Shown here in pieces: positions 26,335 through 36,241 of a DNA stretch of 43,597 nt. Position 1 is the first letter of the stretch. The number at the start of each line of letters is the position of its first letter. The position numbers were made by a program, and so were the translations under genes. Source of the stretch: JAHDBG01 sp963922685. GTDB taxonomy: Bacteria > Pseudomonadota > Gammaproteobacteria > Chromatiales > Chromatiaceae. A model generated the notes under the pieces. It had not been told where the DNA came from and made no database searches. It was given only the letters and a program-made list of their open reading frames with translations. The DNA is taken from NCBI GenBank assembly GCA_963922685.1, contig CAWUJM010000009.1:1-43597 (forward strand). Reading direction: 5' to 3'.

Positions 26335-26886
26335 TCAGGGCTGTGAATAATATAACTGGGCCCGACGGTTTTCAGCCCGGGCGGCCTCAGTTTGTGCAGG
26401 ATTCAACGGGACTTCCTCACCATAACTGACTACATCTGTCTGCATCGGACGCACACCTTCTGCCTCAAGAAACTGCCGGACTGCCATCGCCCGGCGTTCG
26501 CCCAGCGCAATGTTATATTCGCGCGAACCGCGCTCGTCCGCGTGTCCGGCAATCAGCAATCGCTGACGCGGATGCGCATTCAGGTAACGTGCATGAGCAC
26601 GCAGTGTGACAAAATCTTCCGCACGCAGACTGCTATCATCAAACGCAAAATGAAAGATGCGCTGTTGCAGTAAGGGATCCGGGCTGTCCAGCGGCTGTGC
26701 CGGATCACCCAGCGGGTCAAATATTGCGCCGGATGTATCCACAGCCGACTGCGCGACTGTCTCAGTCACGCCACTTTCATTCACCACAGGTGCCGGAGTC
26801 GTACGATCGCCACCCGGCGGCATACTCGCACACCCGATCATCGCTATACTCAGACTGATGACAGAAAGTGATTTAGTAAACATCAT
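26335..26886 (-). CDS. pal: Peptidoglycan-associated lipoprotein Pal
   Basis: A 183-residue outer-membrane lipoprotein with lipobox MIGC (Cys19) and a C-terminal OmpA-like domain (FAFDDSSL, then GHADERGSREYNIALGERRA) that binds peptidoglycan and TolB. The ATG at 26886 has an AGGAAAA Shine-Dalgarno about 7 nt upstream. tolB is not upstream; an Rpn-type transposase gene is there instead. Confidence 0.96.
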   Translation of the reverse strand: MMFTKSLSVISLSIAMIGCASMPPGGDRTTPAPVVNESGVTETVAQSAVDTSGAIFDPLGDPAQPLDSPDPLLQQRIFHFAFDDSSLRAEDFVTLRAHARYLNAHPRQRLLIAGHADERGSREYNIALGERRAMAVRQFLEAEGVRPMQTDVVSYGEEVPLNPAQTEAARAENRRAQLYYSQP

Positions 26887-26947
26887 ACTTATTTTCCTGA
26901 TATAACTGAAATGACACACTTTCCATCTATTAGCCGGATAAAAAAGG

Positions 26948-27787
26948 TCAATGCAGCCTGGCAACTTCCTGCTGAGTCAGTCCAAGTAACTCTCCGATAT
27001 GCTGATCATCAAGTTGACCGATCAACTTTTTTGCGAAGCTTATACGTTCAAGTGCTCTGCCTTTTTCTATGCCTTTTTCTATGCCTTTTTCTATGCCTTT
27101 TTCTATGCCTTTTTCTATACCTTTTTCCATAGCTATCTGAAAAGATGGCAGGTTTTCTATATTAAAGTCTGTCAGCATCTGTTCTGTCTCCTTAACGGTT
27201 TCCCGCAGATCACGGTTTTCAGACAACAACTCCAGCATATGCAGGTAACGTCGGAATATATCACCACGCTCACGAGTCAGCTGATACAGACGTCTGATAA
27301 TATAGCCGACGATGTCTCTGGCAGACCGTCCCTTAAAATCACACAAAATTGCCAGCACCAGAGCGTCCGGAGTATCATCACCCAGAAGCAACGCACAGTC
27401 AATTGTGCGCATGTCAATCAGCTCATAGCGGTAGTTGAACGCTGCAATACCCGCCGGCATGTTCAGTGGTGCTTTACCGGTATAGATCAGATACTGCCGC
27501 AGTGGCTCCTCCGCCCAGCGTAGCCGGATATCTGTGTAATAGCGCAACATACGCAGTGGCATCTGTGGATGGTTATTATTCTGAATTTCCAGATGCAGTA
27601 GCGAAGGTACATGCTGTGCACCGGCATGTATCCGGACAACCATATCAGCACGACGATCTTCAACCCGGTGTTGTTCAGTATTCAGCCACTCAACATTGTC
27701 CGGGACTACCGGAATCTTCAGCAGACGCATAATCAGACAGGCCGCTAACTCCTCAATCAGGCTTTTTGTGACGATGTCTTTCTGCAT
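26948..27787 (-). CDS. Rpn/PD-(D/E)XK nuclease-family transposase
   Basis: A 279-residue protein of the Rpn/YhgA-like recombination-promoting nuclease group. The nuclease core is visible as RADMVVRI (Asp) and LHLEIQ (Glu-x-Gln). Further features are the YYTDIRLRW segment, the helical middle (DALVLAILCDF...RLYQLTRERG) and a C-terminal run of repeated IEKG units followed by AKKLIGQLDDQHIGELLGLT. The ATG at 27787 is preferred. It begins 8 nt after the rpoC stop, so it is probably an inserted gene read through from rpoC. These proteins are scattered in many genomes and rarely show terminal repeats. Confidence 0.88.
   Translation of the reverse strand: MQKDIVTKSLIEELAACLIMRLLKIPVVPDNVEWLNTEQHRVEDRRADMVVRIHAGAQHVPSLLHLEIQNNNHPQMPLRMLRYYTDIRLRWAEEPLRQYLIYTGKAPLNMPAGIAAFNYRYELIDMRTIDCALLLGDDTPDALVLAILCDFKGRSARDIVGYIIRRLYQLTRERGDIFRRYLHMLELLSENRDLRETVKETEQMLTDFNIENLPSFQIAMEKGIEKGIEKGIEKGIEKGIEKGRALERISFAKKLIGQLDDQHIGELLGLTQQEVARLH
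27061..27132 (-). repeat. Tandem 12-bp repeat, six units, encoding IEKG
   Basis: On the plus strand the unit CTTTTTCTATGC occurs four times perfectly at 27061-27108, then a one-base variant (27109-27120) and a more diverged unit (27121-27132). The unit encodes the peptide IEKG in frame. As 12 is a multiple of 3, gain or loss of units keeps the reading frame, a typical slipped-strand hotspot in this protein family. Confidence 0.95.
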
Positions 27788-27794
27788 CACTGTC

Positions 27795-30700
27795 TCATGC
27801 AGCAGCACGCCGGGCTGTATGGTGGGACAAACCGGTCCCTGCCGGGATCAACCGGCCCACGATCACATTTTCTTTCAGTCCGTTCAGTGGATCACACAGA
27901 TCGCGCACAGCCGACTCGGTCAGCACCCGTGTCGTCTCCTGAAAGGATGCCGCTGAAATAAATGATTCGGTAGCCAGTGATGCCTTGGTGATACCCAGCA
28001 ATAACTGCTCATAAGTCGCCGGTCGCCGATTTTTTTCCTCATCCAGTGCCTCGTTCGCCTCCAGTACCCGCGACCGCTCCAGCTGTTCTCCACGCAATAA
28101 CCCGGTATCGCCCGGATCGGCCACCTGCACTTTGCGCAACATCTGACGGATGATCACTTCAATATGTTTGTCATTGATGCCGACACCCTGCAGCCGGTAC
28201 ACATCCTGAATCTCCTTCACCAGATATTCAGCCAGGGCGGTCACACCGCGCAGACGCAGAATATCATGTGAACTGAGCTCACCATCCGCGATCACTTCAC
28301 CCTGTTCAACCTGCTCACCCTCAAACACATTCAGATGACGCCATTTCGGAATCAGTAATTCGTTCTGTTCGCCCTGCGCATCTGTGATGACCAGTCGTTG
28401 TTTACCCTTGGTATCCTTACCAAAACTCACCGTGCCGGTTGCTTCCGCCAGTATCGCGGCCTCTTTCGGCTTGCGCGCCTCAAATAAGTCAGCCACCCGT
28501 GGCAGACCACCAGTGATATCACGTGTCTTGGATGAGGCCTGCGGAATACGCGCCAGGACATCACCAACCTGCACTTCAGTACCATCTGCCACATTCACCA
28601 CCGCATCACCCGGTAACAGATAATTAGCCGGCAGGTTCGTACCCGCGATATTCACATCGCCGCCGTCTGCATCAATCAGCTTGATCGTCGGACGCAGGTC
28701 TTTGCCCGCAGCCGGTCGTTGTTTCGGATCCATCACCACAATTGAGGTCAGGCCGGTCACATCGTCCGTCTGACGTTGCACAGTAACACCATCCATAAAG
28801 TCAATAAAGCGCAGGGTACCGGCCATTTCGGTAATGATCGGGTGGGTATGCGGATCCCAGTTAGCGATCACCTGACCACCTTCGACCTGATCGCCTTCAT
28901 GTACCTGCAGCTCTGCGCCATACGGCAGCTTGTACCGTTCTCGCTCACGCCCCACCTCATCAATGACGATGACTTCGCCCGAGCGGGATACAGCAACCAG
29001 TTTACCCTGCGCATTTTCGACTGTCTTGATGTTGTGCAACCGGATCCGGCCACCGTTTTTCGGCTCAATACTGTTCACTGCCACGGCACGTGAAGCAGCA
29101 CCACCAATGTGGAAGGTGCGCATTGTCAGCTGGGTACCCGGTTCTCCGATAGATTGTGCTGCAATCACGCCAACCGCTTCACCGATATTGATTTCGCTGC
29201 CCCGCGCCAGATCGCGTCCGTAACATCGCCCGCAGATGCCCTTGCGTGATTCGCAGGTGATCGCTGAACGCACCCGGATCTGATCCACACCAGCCTGTTC
29301 CAGCACATCCACCCAATGTTCATCCAGCAGGGTATTCGCCGGACAGATTTCTGTTTCCGGCTCACCCGGCTGAGCAACCGGCTCTGCAGTCACACGACCC
29401 AGAATGCGCTCACGCAACGGTTCAACCACATCACCACCTTCGATGATCGGCATCATCACCAGGCCGTTGGTCGTCCCGCAATCCTCAACGGTCACGACCA
29501 TATCCTGCGCCACATCCACCAGACGGCGGGTCAGATAACCGGAATTTGCCGTCTTCAGTGCAGTATCCGCCAAGCCTTTACGAGCACCATGGGTCGAAAT
29601 GAAGTATTGCAATACATTCAGACCTTCCCGGAAGTTCGCCGTAATCGGCGTTTCGATAATGGATCCGTCCGGCTTCGCCATCAGGCCGCGCATTCCGGCC
29701 AGCTGGCGAATCTGTGCAGCAGATCCCCGTGCGCCCGAATCAGCCATCATATAGATTGAATTGAATGAGTCCTGTGTTTCGGCCTCTCCCGCCCGGTTCG
29801 TGACGGTTTCGGTACCGAGTGTCTCCATCATCGCGCGTGCAATCTGATCATTCGTATGCGACCAGATATCAACCACCTTGTTGTAGCGCTCCCCATTCGT
29901 CACCAGGCCGGACGCATATTGTTCCTGAATTTCTTTCACCTCAATCTCTGCCTGCGCCAGTATGTCTGCCTTATTCGCCGGGATCACCATGTCATCCAGA
30001 CCAATTGAGGCACCAGCCTTCGCCGCCTGCGCAAAACCGAGATACATCAGCTGATCCGCAAAAATCACGGTCGGCTTCAGGCCCAGCTGGCGATAGCTGG
30101 TGTTCACCAGGTTCGAAATCGCCTTCTTTTTCATCGGCTGGTTGATCAGCGTATACGGCAGGCCTGCCGGAACAATGCGCCATAATATCGCCCGGCCCAC
30201 TGTGGTCTGCTGCAGTCGGGTCTGCTGTTCAGCAATGCCTTCAGCATCCTGAGTGGTTTCGGTGATTCGTACCCGCACCCGGGCATGCAACTCAACCTGT
30301 TGCGCATCATACGCCCGCTGCACTTCGTCGGTATCCGCAAACACCATGCCTTCACCACGCGCATTGATTCGCTCGCGTGTCATGTAATACAGACCCAGTA
30401 CCACGTCCTGTGAGGGCACGATCACCGGCTCGCCGTTCGCAGGCGACAACACGTTGTTCGAGGCCATCATCAGCGCACGTGCTTCCAGTTGCGCCTCCAG
30501 TGACAGGGGCACATGTACTGCCATCTGGTCGCCGTCAAAGTCGGCATTAAATGCGGTACAGACCAGCGGATGTAACTGGATCGCCTTGCCTTCGATCAGG
30601 ACCGGCTCAAACGCCTGGATACCCAGCCGGTGCAGGGTCGGTGCCCGGTTCAGTAATACCGGATGCTGGCGAATCACGTCTTCCAGAATATCCCACACAT

Positions 30701-31919
30701 CGCTGGCACCTCGCTCCACCATCCGCTTCGCTGCCTTGATGGTGGCCGCCATCCCGCGTGCCTGCAGTCGGGCGTAGATATAGGGCTTAAACAGCTCCAG
30801 TGCCATCTTTTTCGGCAGACCACACTGGTGCAGTTTCAGAGTCGGCCCGACCACAATCACAGAACGACCGGAATAGTCCACCCGTTTTCCGAGCAGATTC
30901 TGCCGGAAACGACCCTGTTTACCTTTGATCATGTCTGCCAGTGATTTTAACGGTCGCTTGTTCGTACCCGTGATCACCCGACCACGCCGCCCGTTATCCA
31001 GTAAGGCATCAACCGATTCCTGCAACATGCGTTTTTCGTTACGCACGATGATGTCCGGGGCCGTCAGTTCCAGCAGACGACCAAGCCGGTTGTTACGATT
31101 GATCACCCGCCGGTACAGGTCATTCAGGTCGGAGGTCGCAAAACGCCCACCCTCCAGTGGCACCAGCGGACGCAGCTCCGGCGGTAACACCGGCAATACC
31201 TTCAGGATCATCCATTCCGGCCTGTTACCCGATTTCTGCAATGCCTCCAGTAATTTGAGTCGTTTCGCTATCTTTTTGATCTTTGCTTCTGAATTGGTGA
31301 CTTCAAGCTCTTCGCGCAACCGGGCAACTTCTTTTTCAGCATCTATGGTGCGCAACAGCTCATACACAGCCTCTGCACCCATCCGGGCATCAAAGTCATC
31401 ACCATGCGCTTCGACCGCTTCCAGATATTGTTCATCTGTCAGCAACTGCAACCGCTCCAGCGTTGTAGTGCCCGGATCAATCACGATATACGATTCAAAA
31501 TACAGGACTCGCTCTATCTCGCGTAACGTCACATCCAGTAACAAACCAATCCGCGACGGCAGCGATTTCAGAAACCAGATATGCGCGACCGGGCTGGCCA
31601 GCTCAATATGCGCCATCCGCTCGCGTCGCACCTTGGATAAGGTGACTTCAACCCCGCACTTTTCGCATACGACACCGCGGTGTTTCAGTCGCTTATATTT
31701 ACCGCACAGACATTCATAATCCGTGACCGGGCCGAATATCCTGGCACAGAACAAGCCTTCCCGTTCCGGCTTCAGGGTACGATAGTTGATGGTTTCCGGC
31801 TTTTTCACCTCACCATACGACCAGGATCGGATCTGCTCAGGCGATGCCAGCCCGATCGTGATGGCATTAAATTCCTTCTGCGTTTCTGACGATGGCATCA
31901 TCTGCATGAATTCCTGCAT
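27795..31919 (-). CDS. rpoC: RNA polymerase beta' subunit
   Basis: A subunit of 1374 residues against 1407 in E. coli. It has the N-terminal zinc site CLCGKYKR...CEKCGVEV, the catalytic NADFDGDQM that holds Mg, the trigger loop and bridge helix region (GGAASRAV nearby), and the C-terminal VIVGRLIPAGTG. The ATG at 31919 overlaps the rpoB stop (TGATG); an adjacent GTG at 31922 is in frame. An Rpn-type gene follows directly with no visible terminator. Confidence 0.98.
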   Translation of the reverse strand: MQEFMQMMPSSETQKEFNAITIGLASPEQIRSWSYGEVKKPETINYRTLKPEREGLFCARIFGPVTDYECLCGKYKRLKHRGVVCEKCGVEVTLSKVRRERMAHIELASPVAHIWFLKSLPSRIGLLLDVTLREIERVLYFESYIVIDPGTTTLERLQLLTDEQYLEAVEAHGDDFDARMGAEAVYELLRTIDAEKEVARLREELEVTNSEAKIKKIAKRLKLLEALQKSGNRPEWMILKVLPVLPPELRPLVPLEGGRFATSDLNDLYRRVINRNNRLGRLLELTAPDIIVRNEKRMLQESVDALLDNGRRGRVITGTNKRPLKSLADMIKGKQGRFRQNLLGKRVDYSGRSVIVVGPTLKLHQCGLPKKMALELFKPYIYARLQARGMAATIKAAKRMVERGASDVWDILEDVIRQHPVLLNRAPTLHRLGIQAFEPVLIEGKAIQLHPLVCTAFNADFDGDQMAVHVPLSLEAQLEARALMMASNNVLSPANGEPVIVPSQDVVLGLYYMTRERINARGEGMVFADTDEVQRAYDAQQVELHARVRVRITETTQDAEGIAEQQTRLQQTTVGRAILWRIVPAGLPYTLINQPMKKKAISNLVNTSYRQLGLKPTVIFADQLMYLGFAQAAKAGASIGLDDMVIPANKADILAQAEIEVKEIQEQYASGLVTNGERYNKVVDIWSHTNDQIARAMMETLGTETVTNRAGEAETQDSFNSIYMMADSGARGSAAQIRQLAGMRGLMAKPDGSIIETPITANFREGLNVLQYFISTHGARKGLADTALKTANSGYLTRRLVDVAQDMVVTVEDCGTTNGLVMMPIIEGGDVVEPLRERILGRVTAEPVAQPGEPETEICPANTLLDEHWVDVLEQAGVDQIRVRSAITCESRKGICGRCYGRDLARGSEINIGEAVGVIAAQSIGEPGTQLTMRTFHIGGAASRAVAVNSIEPKNGGRIRLHNIKTVENAQGKLVAVSRSGEVIVIDEVGRERERYKLPYGAELQVHEGDQVEGGQVIANWDPHTHPIITEMAGTLRFIDFMDGVTVQRQTDDVTGLTSIVVMDPKQRPAAGKDLRPTIKLIDADGGDVNIAGTNLPANYLLPGDAVVNVADGTEVQVGDVLARIPQASSKTRDITGGLPRVADLFEARKPKEAAILAEATGTVSFGKDTKGKQRLVITDAQGEQNELLIPKWRHLNVFEGEQVEQGEVIADGELSSHDILRLRGVTALAEYLVKEIQDVYRLQGVGINDKHIEVIIRQMLRKVQVADPGDTGLLRGEQLERSRVLEANEALDEEKNRRPATYEQLLLGITKASLATESFISAASFQETTRVLTESAVRDLCDPLNGLKENVIVGRLIPAGTGLSHHTARRAAA

Positions 31920-34900
31920 CACACCTGCTCCAGATCTATGTTAATTCCCAGGGACCGGATTTCTTTCAACAGGACGTTAAACGATTCCGGTATATCCGCA
32001 TCCATACGCTGATCACCATCGACAATACTCTTGTACATCCGGGTTCGCCCGTCCACATCATCTGATTTGACCGTCAGCATTTCCTGCAGGGTATAAGACG
32101 CACCATACGCCTCCAGTGCCCAGACTTCCATCTCACCAAAACGCTGTCCGCCAAACTGTGCCTTACCACCCAGCGGCTGCTGCGTAATCAGGCTGTAGGG
32201 CCCGGTGGAACGAGCATGCATCTTGTCATCCACCAGATGGTTCAGCTTCAGCATGTACATATAGCCGACTGTGACTGATCGCTCAAACGGATCGCCGGTA
32301 CGACCATCGAATAAGGTCATCTGACCACTGGTCGGCTGTCCGGCCAGAGTCAGCATCTGACGGATTTCATTCTCGTTTGCACCATCAAATACCGGTGTTG
32401 CAAATGGCACACCATCGCGCAGGTTATGTGCCATCTCCAGCAATTCCTCATCGCTCAGACTATCCAGATCTTCTGGCTGACCACTGGTATTGTAGATCTG
32501 ATGCAGAAATGCACGCAGTTCGGTCATCTGCGCATTGGTATCTAACATCGCCGCAATCCGTTCACCCAACCCCTTTGCAGCGAGCCCCAGATGCGTCTCC
32601 AGCACCTGCCCGATATTCATGCGTGACGGTACACCCAGTGGATTCAGCACGATATCGACCGGACGTCCTTCGCTGTCATACGGCATATCTTCTGCTGGCA
32701 CAATCCGCGAAACTACCCCTTTATTACCATGCCGACCTGCCATCTTGTCACCTGGCTGCACCCGGCGTTTCACTGCCACATACACCTTCACCATCTTCAG
32801 CACACCCGGCGGCAGGTCGTCACCGGCCAGCAATTTTTGTTTTTCATGCGCAAACCGGTCGGCAAATGCCTCCCGCAGATTTCTGACATGTTGTCCAATC
32901 GCCTCCAGCTTGCTGGCCGCTGCCTCATTTTTCAGGCGGATCTCCAGCCACTGATCCGGTGCCAGACTATTCAGATAACTCCGGGTCACCTTGCCGCCTG
33001 GTTTTAACGGCTCGGGCCCACCCTCGGCAATCTTGTTCAGCAATAATTTCTCAATCCGGGCAAATGCATCGCCTTCCACAATCTGTTGCTGATCATCCAG
33101 ATCCTTGCGCACCCGCTTCAGTTCATGCGCCTCAATCTGTAACGCCCGGGCATCTTTTTCCACCCCTTCCCGCGTAAAGATCCGTACATCAATCACGTTA
33201 CCAGTGCAGTTCGCTCCGGCGCGCACCGAAGTATCCTTCACATCAGCAGCCTTTTCACCAAAGATTGCGCGTAACAGCTTTTCTTCGGAGCTCAGTTGCG
33301 TCTCACCCTTCGGGGTAACTTTACCCACCAGAATATCGCCTTCGCGCACTTCAGCACCCGCAAACACAATACCGGATTCATCTAATCTGGCCAGTTCGGC
33401 TTCATTGATGTTCGGAATATCTGCCGTGATCTCTTCTGAACCCAGCTTCGTATCCCGTGCCATACAGGTGATTTCTTCAATATGGATGGTGGTAAACCGG
33501 TCTTCCTGTACAACCTGTTCCGAGATCAGAATCGAATCTTCAAAGTTGTAACCGTTCCATGGCATAAAGGCAACGCGCAGATTCTGACCCAGCGCCAGCT
33601 CACCCTTATCGGTAGACTGACCATCTGCCATCACATCACCACGCCGGATCTGATCACCCACCTGCACCAGAGGGGTCTGGTTGATACAGGTATTCTGGTT
33701 AGAACGGGTATATTTGGTCAGATTATAGATATCCACACCGGCTTCATCCGGACGGGCCTCCTTCTCATTGACCCGCACGACGATCCGTGCCGCATCCACT
33801 GACTTAATGATGCCACCACGCCGCGCCACCACTGTGACACCGGAATCAACTGCCACCGTACGTTCCATACCAGTGCCTACCAGCGGCTTCTGTACGCGCA
33901 GATTTGGTACGGCCTGGCGCTGCATGTTCGCACCCATCAGGGCACGGTTCGCATCATCATGTTCCAGAAACGGGATAATCGAAGCCGCAACCGACACAAT
34001 CTGTTTCGGTGCAACATCCATATATTCAATCTGTTCCGGTGGTGCCAGAGTAAAATCATTCTGATGGCGACAGGATACCAGTGCATCCGTCAGATGACCC
34101 TCTGCATCCACGGTCGCATTCGCCTGCGCAATGGTAAAGGCACCCTCTTCAATCGCTGACAGATAATCAATCTGTTTCGTGATCCGACCCTTTTTCACCT
34201 TACGGTAAGGCGTTTCCAGAAAGCCGTAATGATTGGTACGGGCATATACCGCCAGTGAGTTGATCAGGCCGATGTTCGGCCCTTCCGGCGTTTCAATCGG
34301 GCATACCCGACCATAATGGGTCGGATGGACATCACGCACCTCGAATCCGGCGCGTTCACGCGCCAGCCCGCCCGGACCCAGTGCAGAAACCCGCCGTTTA
34401 TGGGTAATCTCAGACAGGGGATTGTTCTGATCCATAAACTGCGACAATTGTGACGAACCGAAAAACTCACGGATCGCTGCTGAAATCGGTTTTGAATTCA
34501 CCATCGCCTGCGGCATCAGACCTTCTGATTCAGCCAGATTAAGCCGTTCACGTACCGCCCGATCAACCCGCACCAGACCAATACGGAACTGATTTTCGAC
34601 CATCTCACCCACCGATCGCACCCGGCGATTCCCCAGATGGTCAATATCGTCCACCGTGCCTTGACCATTACGAATCGCAACCAGCATCTGTATGACCTGC
34701 AGAATATCGGAACTGTCGCCCCGCTGTGCCACCAGTGCCTGACTTTCTTTATCACCCCGACCAGCAAAATATTTTGCATCGTATAACACACGCACACTGT
34801 TATCGCTTTCATTGCCCAGACGGCGGTTAAACTTCATCCGGCCTACTTCGGACAGGTCATAACGATCCCGGGTAAAAAACAGATTATGAAACAGATTTTG

Positions 34901-36061
34901 TGCCGTTTCTTTCGTGGGTGGTTCACCCGGGCGCATCATGCGATAAACTTCAATCATCGCTTCTAATGCATTGGTGGTCGGATCAATCCGTAAGGTATCC
35001 GAGATAAAGGCACCATGATCCAGGTCATTGGTAAACAACGTCCGGATCTTTTTCACCTTTTTATCAATCAGCAGATCAATCAGTTCATCCGTTATCTCAT
35101 CATTTGGTGAAGCCAGCACTTCTCCGGTTTCCGGATCGCCCACTCCGTGCGCCAGCACCTTCCCGATCAGAAATTCACGCGGAATGGTCAGTTTTCTCAC
35201 GCCCGCATCGGCTAACTGACGCAGATGCCGGGCCGTGATCCGCTTGCCAGCCTCAACCACCAGATCCTTTTTTGCCAGGATATCGAAACTGGCGATATCA
35301 CCGCGCAACCGCTCCGGCACCAGTGCGATATCCAGCTTACGTCTGCCCAGAGTGATCGTGTCTGTCTCAAAAAACAGCGCCAGAATCTCTTCTGTATCAT
35401 AACCCAGTGCACGCAACAGGATGGTCGCCGGTAATTTACGCCGCCGGTCAATCCGCACATACACCATATCCTTCGGATCGAACTCAAAGTCCAGCCAGGA
35501 ACCACGATACGGAATCACCCGCGCCGAAAATAATAATTTACCGGATGAATGGGTCTTGCCTTTATCATGGTCAAAAAATACACCGGGTGAACGATGCAGT
35601 TGTGAGACCACAATCCGTTCTGTTCCGTTAATAATAAAGGTGCCGTTATTCGTCATGAGCGGCATTTCGCCCATGTAGATTTCCTGCTCCCTGATATCCT
35701 TCACCTGCTTCACCCCGGCCGGTGCATCCTTGTCATAAATCACCAGGCGGACTAATACCCGTAATGAGACCGCGAAGGTTGCGCCACGCTGCTGACACTC
35801 TCGCTCATCAAACGATGGTTCACCTAACCGGTAACGCACAAATTCCAGAGCCGCGTTGCCGGAAAAGCTTTCCATCGGAAAGACCGACTTAAATGCCATC
35901 TGCAGACCCTGATCCTGCCGCTGATCCGGATCAATATCAGCCTGTAAAAAACTGCGGTAAGATTCAAGTTGTGTCGCCAGTAAAAAAGGTACCGGAAGAA
36001 CATCCGTACTTTTACCAAAACTTTTACGCAACCGTTTTTTTTCAGTAAACGAATAGGCCAT
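31919..36061 (-). CDS. rpoB: RNA polymerase beta subunit
   Basis: A subunit of 1380 residues, somewhat longer than E. coli's 1342. The rifampicin region is intact (SQLSQFMDQNNPLSEITHKRR), as are GYNFEDSI and the C-terminal region that contacts beta'. Two in-frame ATGs exist: 36070 lies directly against the GAGGA Shine-Dalgarno, whereas 36061 has 9 nt of spacing and gives the conserved MAYSFTEKKRLRKSFGK start, so 36061 is chosen. A strong intrinsic terminator on the same strand lies about 84 nt upstream. Confidence 0.98.
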   Translation of the reverse strand: MAYSFTEKKRLRKSFGKSTDVLPVPFLLATQLESYRSFLQADIDPDQRQDQGLQMAFKSVFPMESFSGNAALEFVRYRLGEPSFDERECQQRGATFAVSLRVLVRLVIYDKDAPAGVKQVKDIREQEIYMGEMPLMTNNGTFIINGTERIVVSQLHRSPGVFFDHDKGKTHSSGKLLFSARVIPYRGSWLDFEFDPKDMVYVRIDRRRKLPATILLRALGYDTEEILALFFETDTITLGRRKLDIALVPERLRGDIASFDILAKKDLVVEAGKRITARHLRQLADAGVRKLTIPREFLIGKVLAHGVGDPETGEVLASPNDEITDELIDLLIDKKVKKIRTLFTNDLDHGAFISDTLRIDPTTNALEAMIEVYRMMRPGEPPTKETAQNLFHNLFFTRDRYDLSEVGRMKFNRRLGNESDNSVRVLYDAKYFAGRGDKESQALVAQRGDSSDILQVIQMLVAIRNGQGTVDDIDHLGNRRVRSVGEMVENQFRIGLVRVDRAVRERLNLAESEGLMPQAMVNSKPISAAIREFFGSSQLSQFMDQNNPLSEITHKRRVSALGPGGLARERAGFEVRDVHPTHYGRVCPIETPEGPNIGLINSLAVYARTNHYGFLETPYRKVKKGRITKQIDYLSAIEEGAFTIAQANATVDAEGHLTDALVSCRHQNDFTLAPPEQIEYMDVAPKQIVSVAASIIPFLEHDDANRALMGANMQRQAVPNLRVQKPLVGTGMERTVAVDSGVTVVARRGGIIKSVDAARIVVRVNEKEARPDEAGVDIYNLTKYTRSNQNTCINQTPLVQVGDQIRRGDVMADGQSTDKGELALGQNLRVAFMPWNGYNFEDSILISEQVVQEDRFTTIHIEEITCMARDTKLGSEEITADIPNINEAELARLDESGIVFAGAEVREGDILVGKVTPKGETQLSSEEKLLRAIFGEKAADVKDTSVRAGANCTGNVIDVRIFTREGVEKDARALQIEAHELKRVRKDLDDQQQIVEGDAFARIEKLLLNKIAEGGPEPLKPGGKVTRSYLNSLAPDQWLEIRLKNEAAASKLEAIGQHVRNLREAFADRFAHEKQKLLAGDDLPPGVLKMVKVYVAVKRRVQPGDKMAGRHGNKGVVSRIVPAEDMPYDSEGRPVDIVLNPLGVPSRMNIGQVLETHLGLAAKGLGERIAAMLDTNAQMTELRAFLHQIYNTSGQPEDLDSLSDEELLEMAHNLRDGVPFATPVFDGANENEIRQMLTLAGQPTSGQMTLFDGRTGDPFERSVTVGYMYMLKLNHLVDDKMHARSTGPYSLITQQPLGGKAQFGGQRFGEMEVWALEAYGASYTLQEMLTVKSDDVDGRTRMYKSIVDGDQRMDADIPESFNVLLKEIRSLGINIDLEQV

Positions 36062-36144
36062 ATATGCCATTCCTCATCAATAATGACGGGTACCTGCCGC
36101 ATACCGCGACTGGTCAGTCACTCAGATTTATCCGGTGCCATGAC

Positions 36145-36182
36145 AAAAAAGTTCCCCACTCCTGAGCGGAGTGAGGAACTTT
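36145..36182 (-). terminator. Intrinsic terminator upstream of rpoB
   Basis: Read on the minus strand, a 15-bp stem with a single mismatch (arm AAAGTTCC then CACTCC, loop of 5 nt) is followed directly by TTTTTT. It lies between the DUF3500-type gene and rpoB, so it ends the transcript of the lipoprotein gene. It must act only partially, or rpoBC must have its own promoter in the 84 nt that remain, where I see no clear one. Confidence 0.88.
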
Positions 36183-36241
36183 ATCCGAGGGGACCTTGTG
36201 ATGCAGCGGCATAGTGCCGCTACTGGTGTTATTCAGACAGG

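Noticed and set aside
27061..27132. Tandem repeat considered as a CRISPR array
   Set aside because: The 12-bp units are directly adjacent without spacers and encode IEKG in frame within a transposase gene.
30925..31719. 264-residue open frame antisense to rpoC
   Set aside because: Shadow of the strongly biased rpoC coding sequence; composition is Ser/Arg-rich low complexity and no ribosome-binding site is seen.
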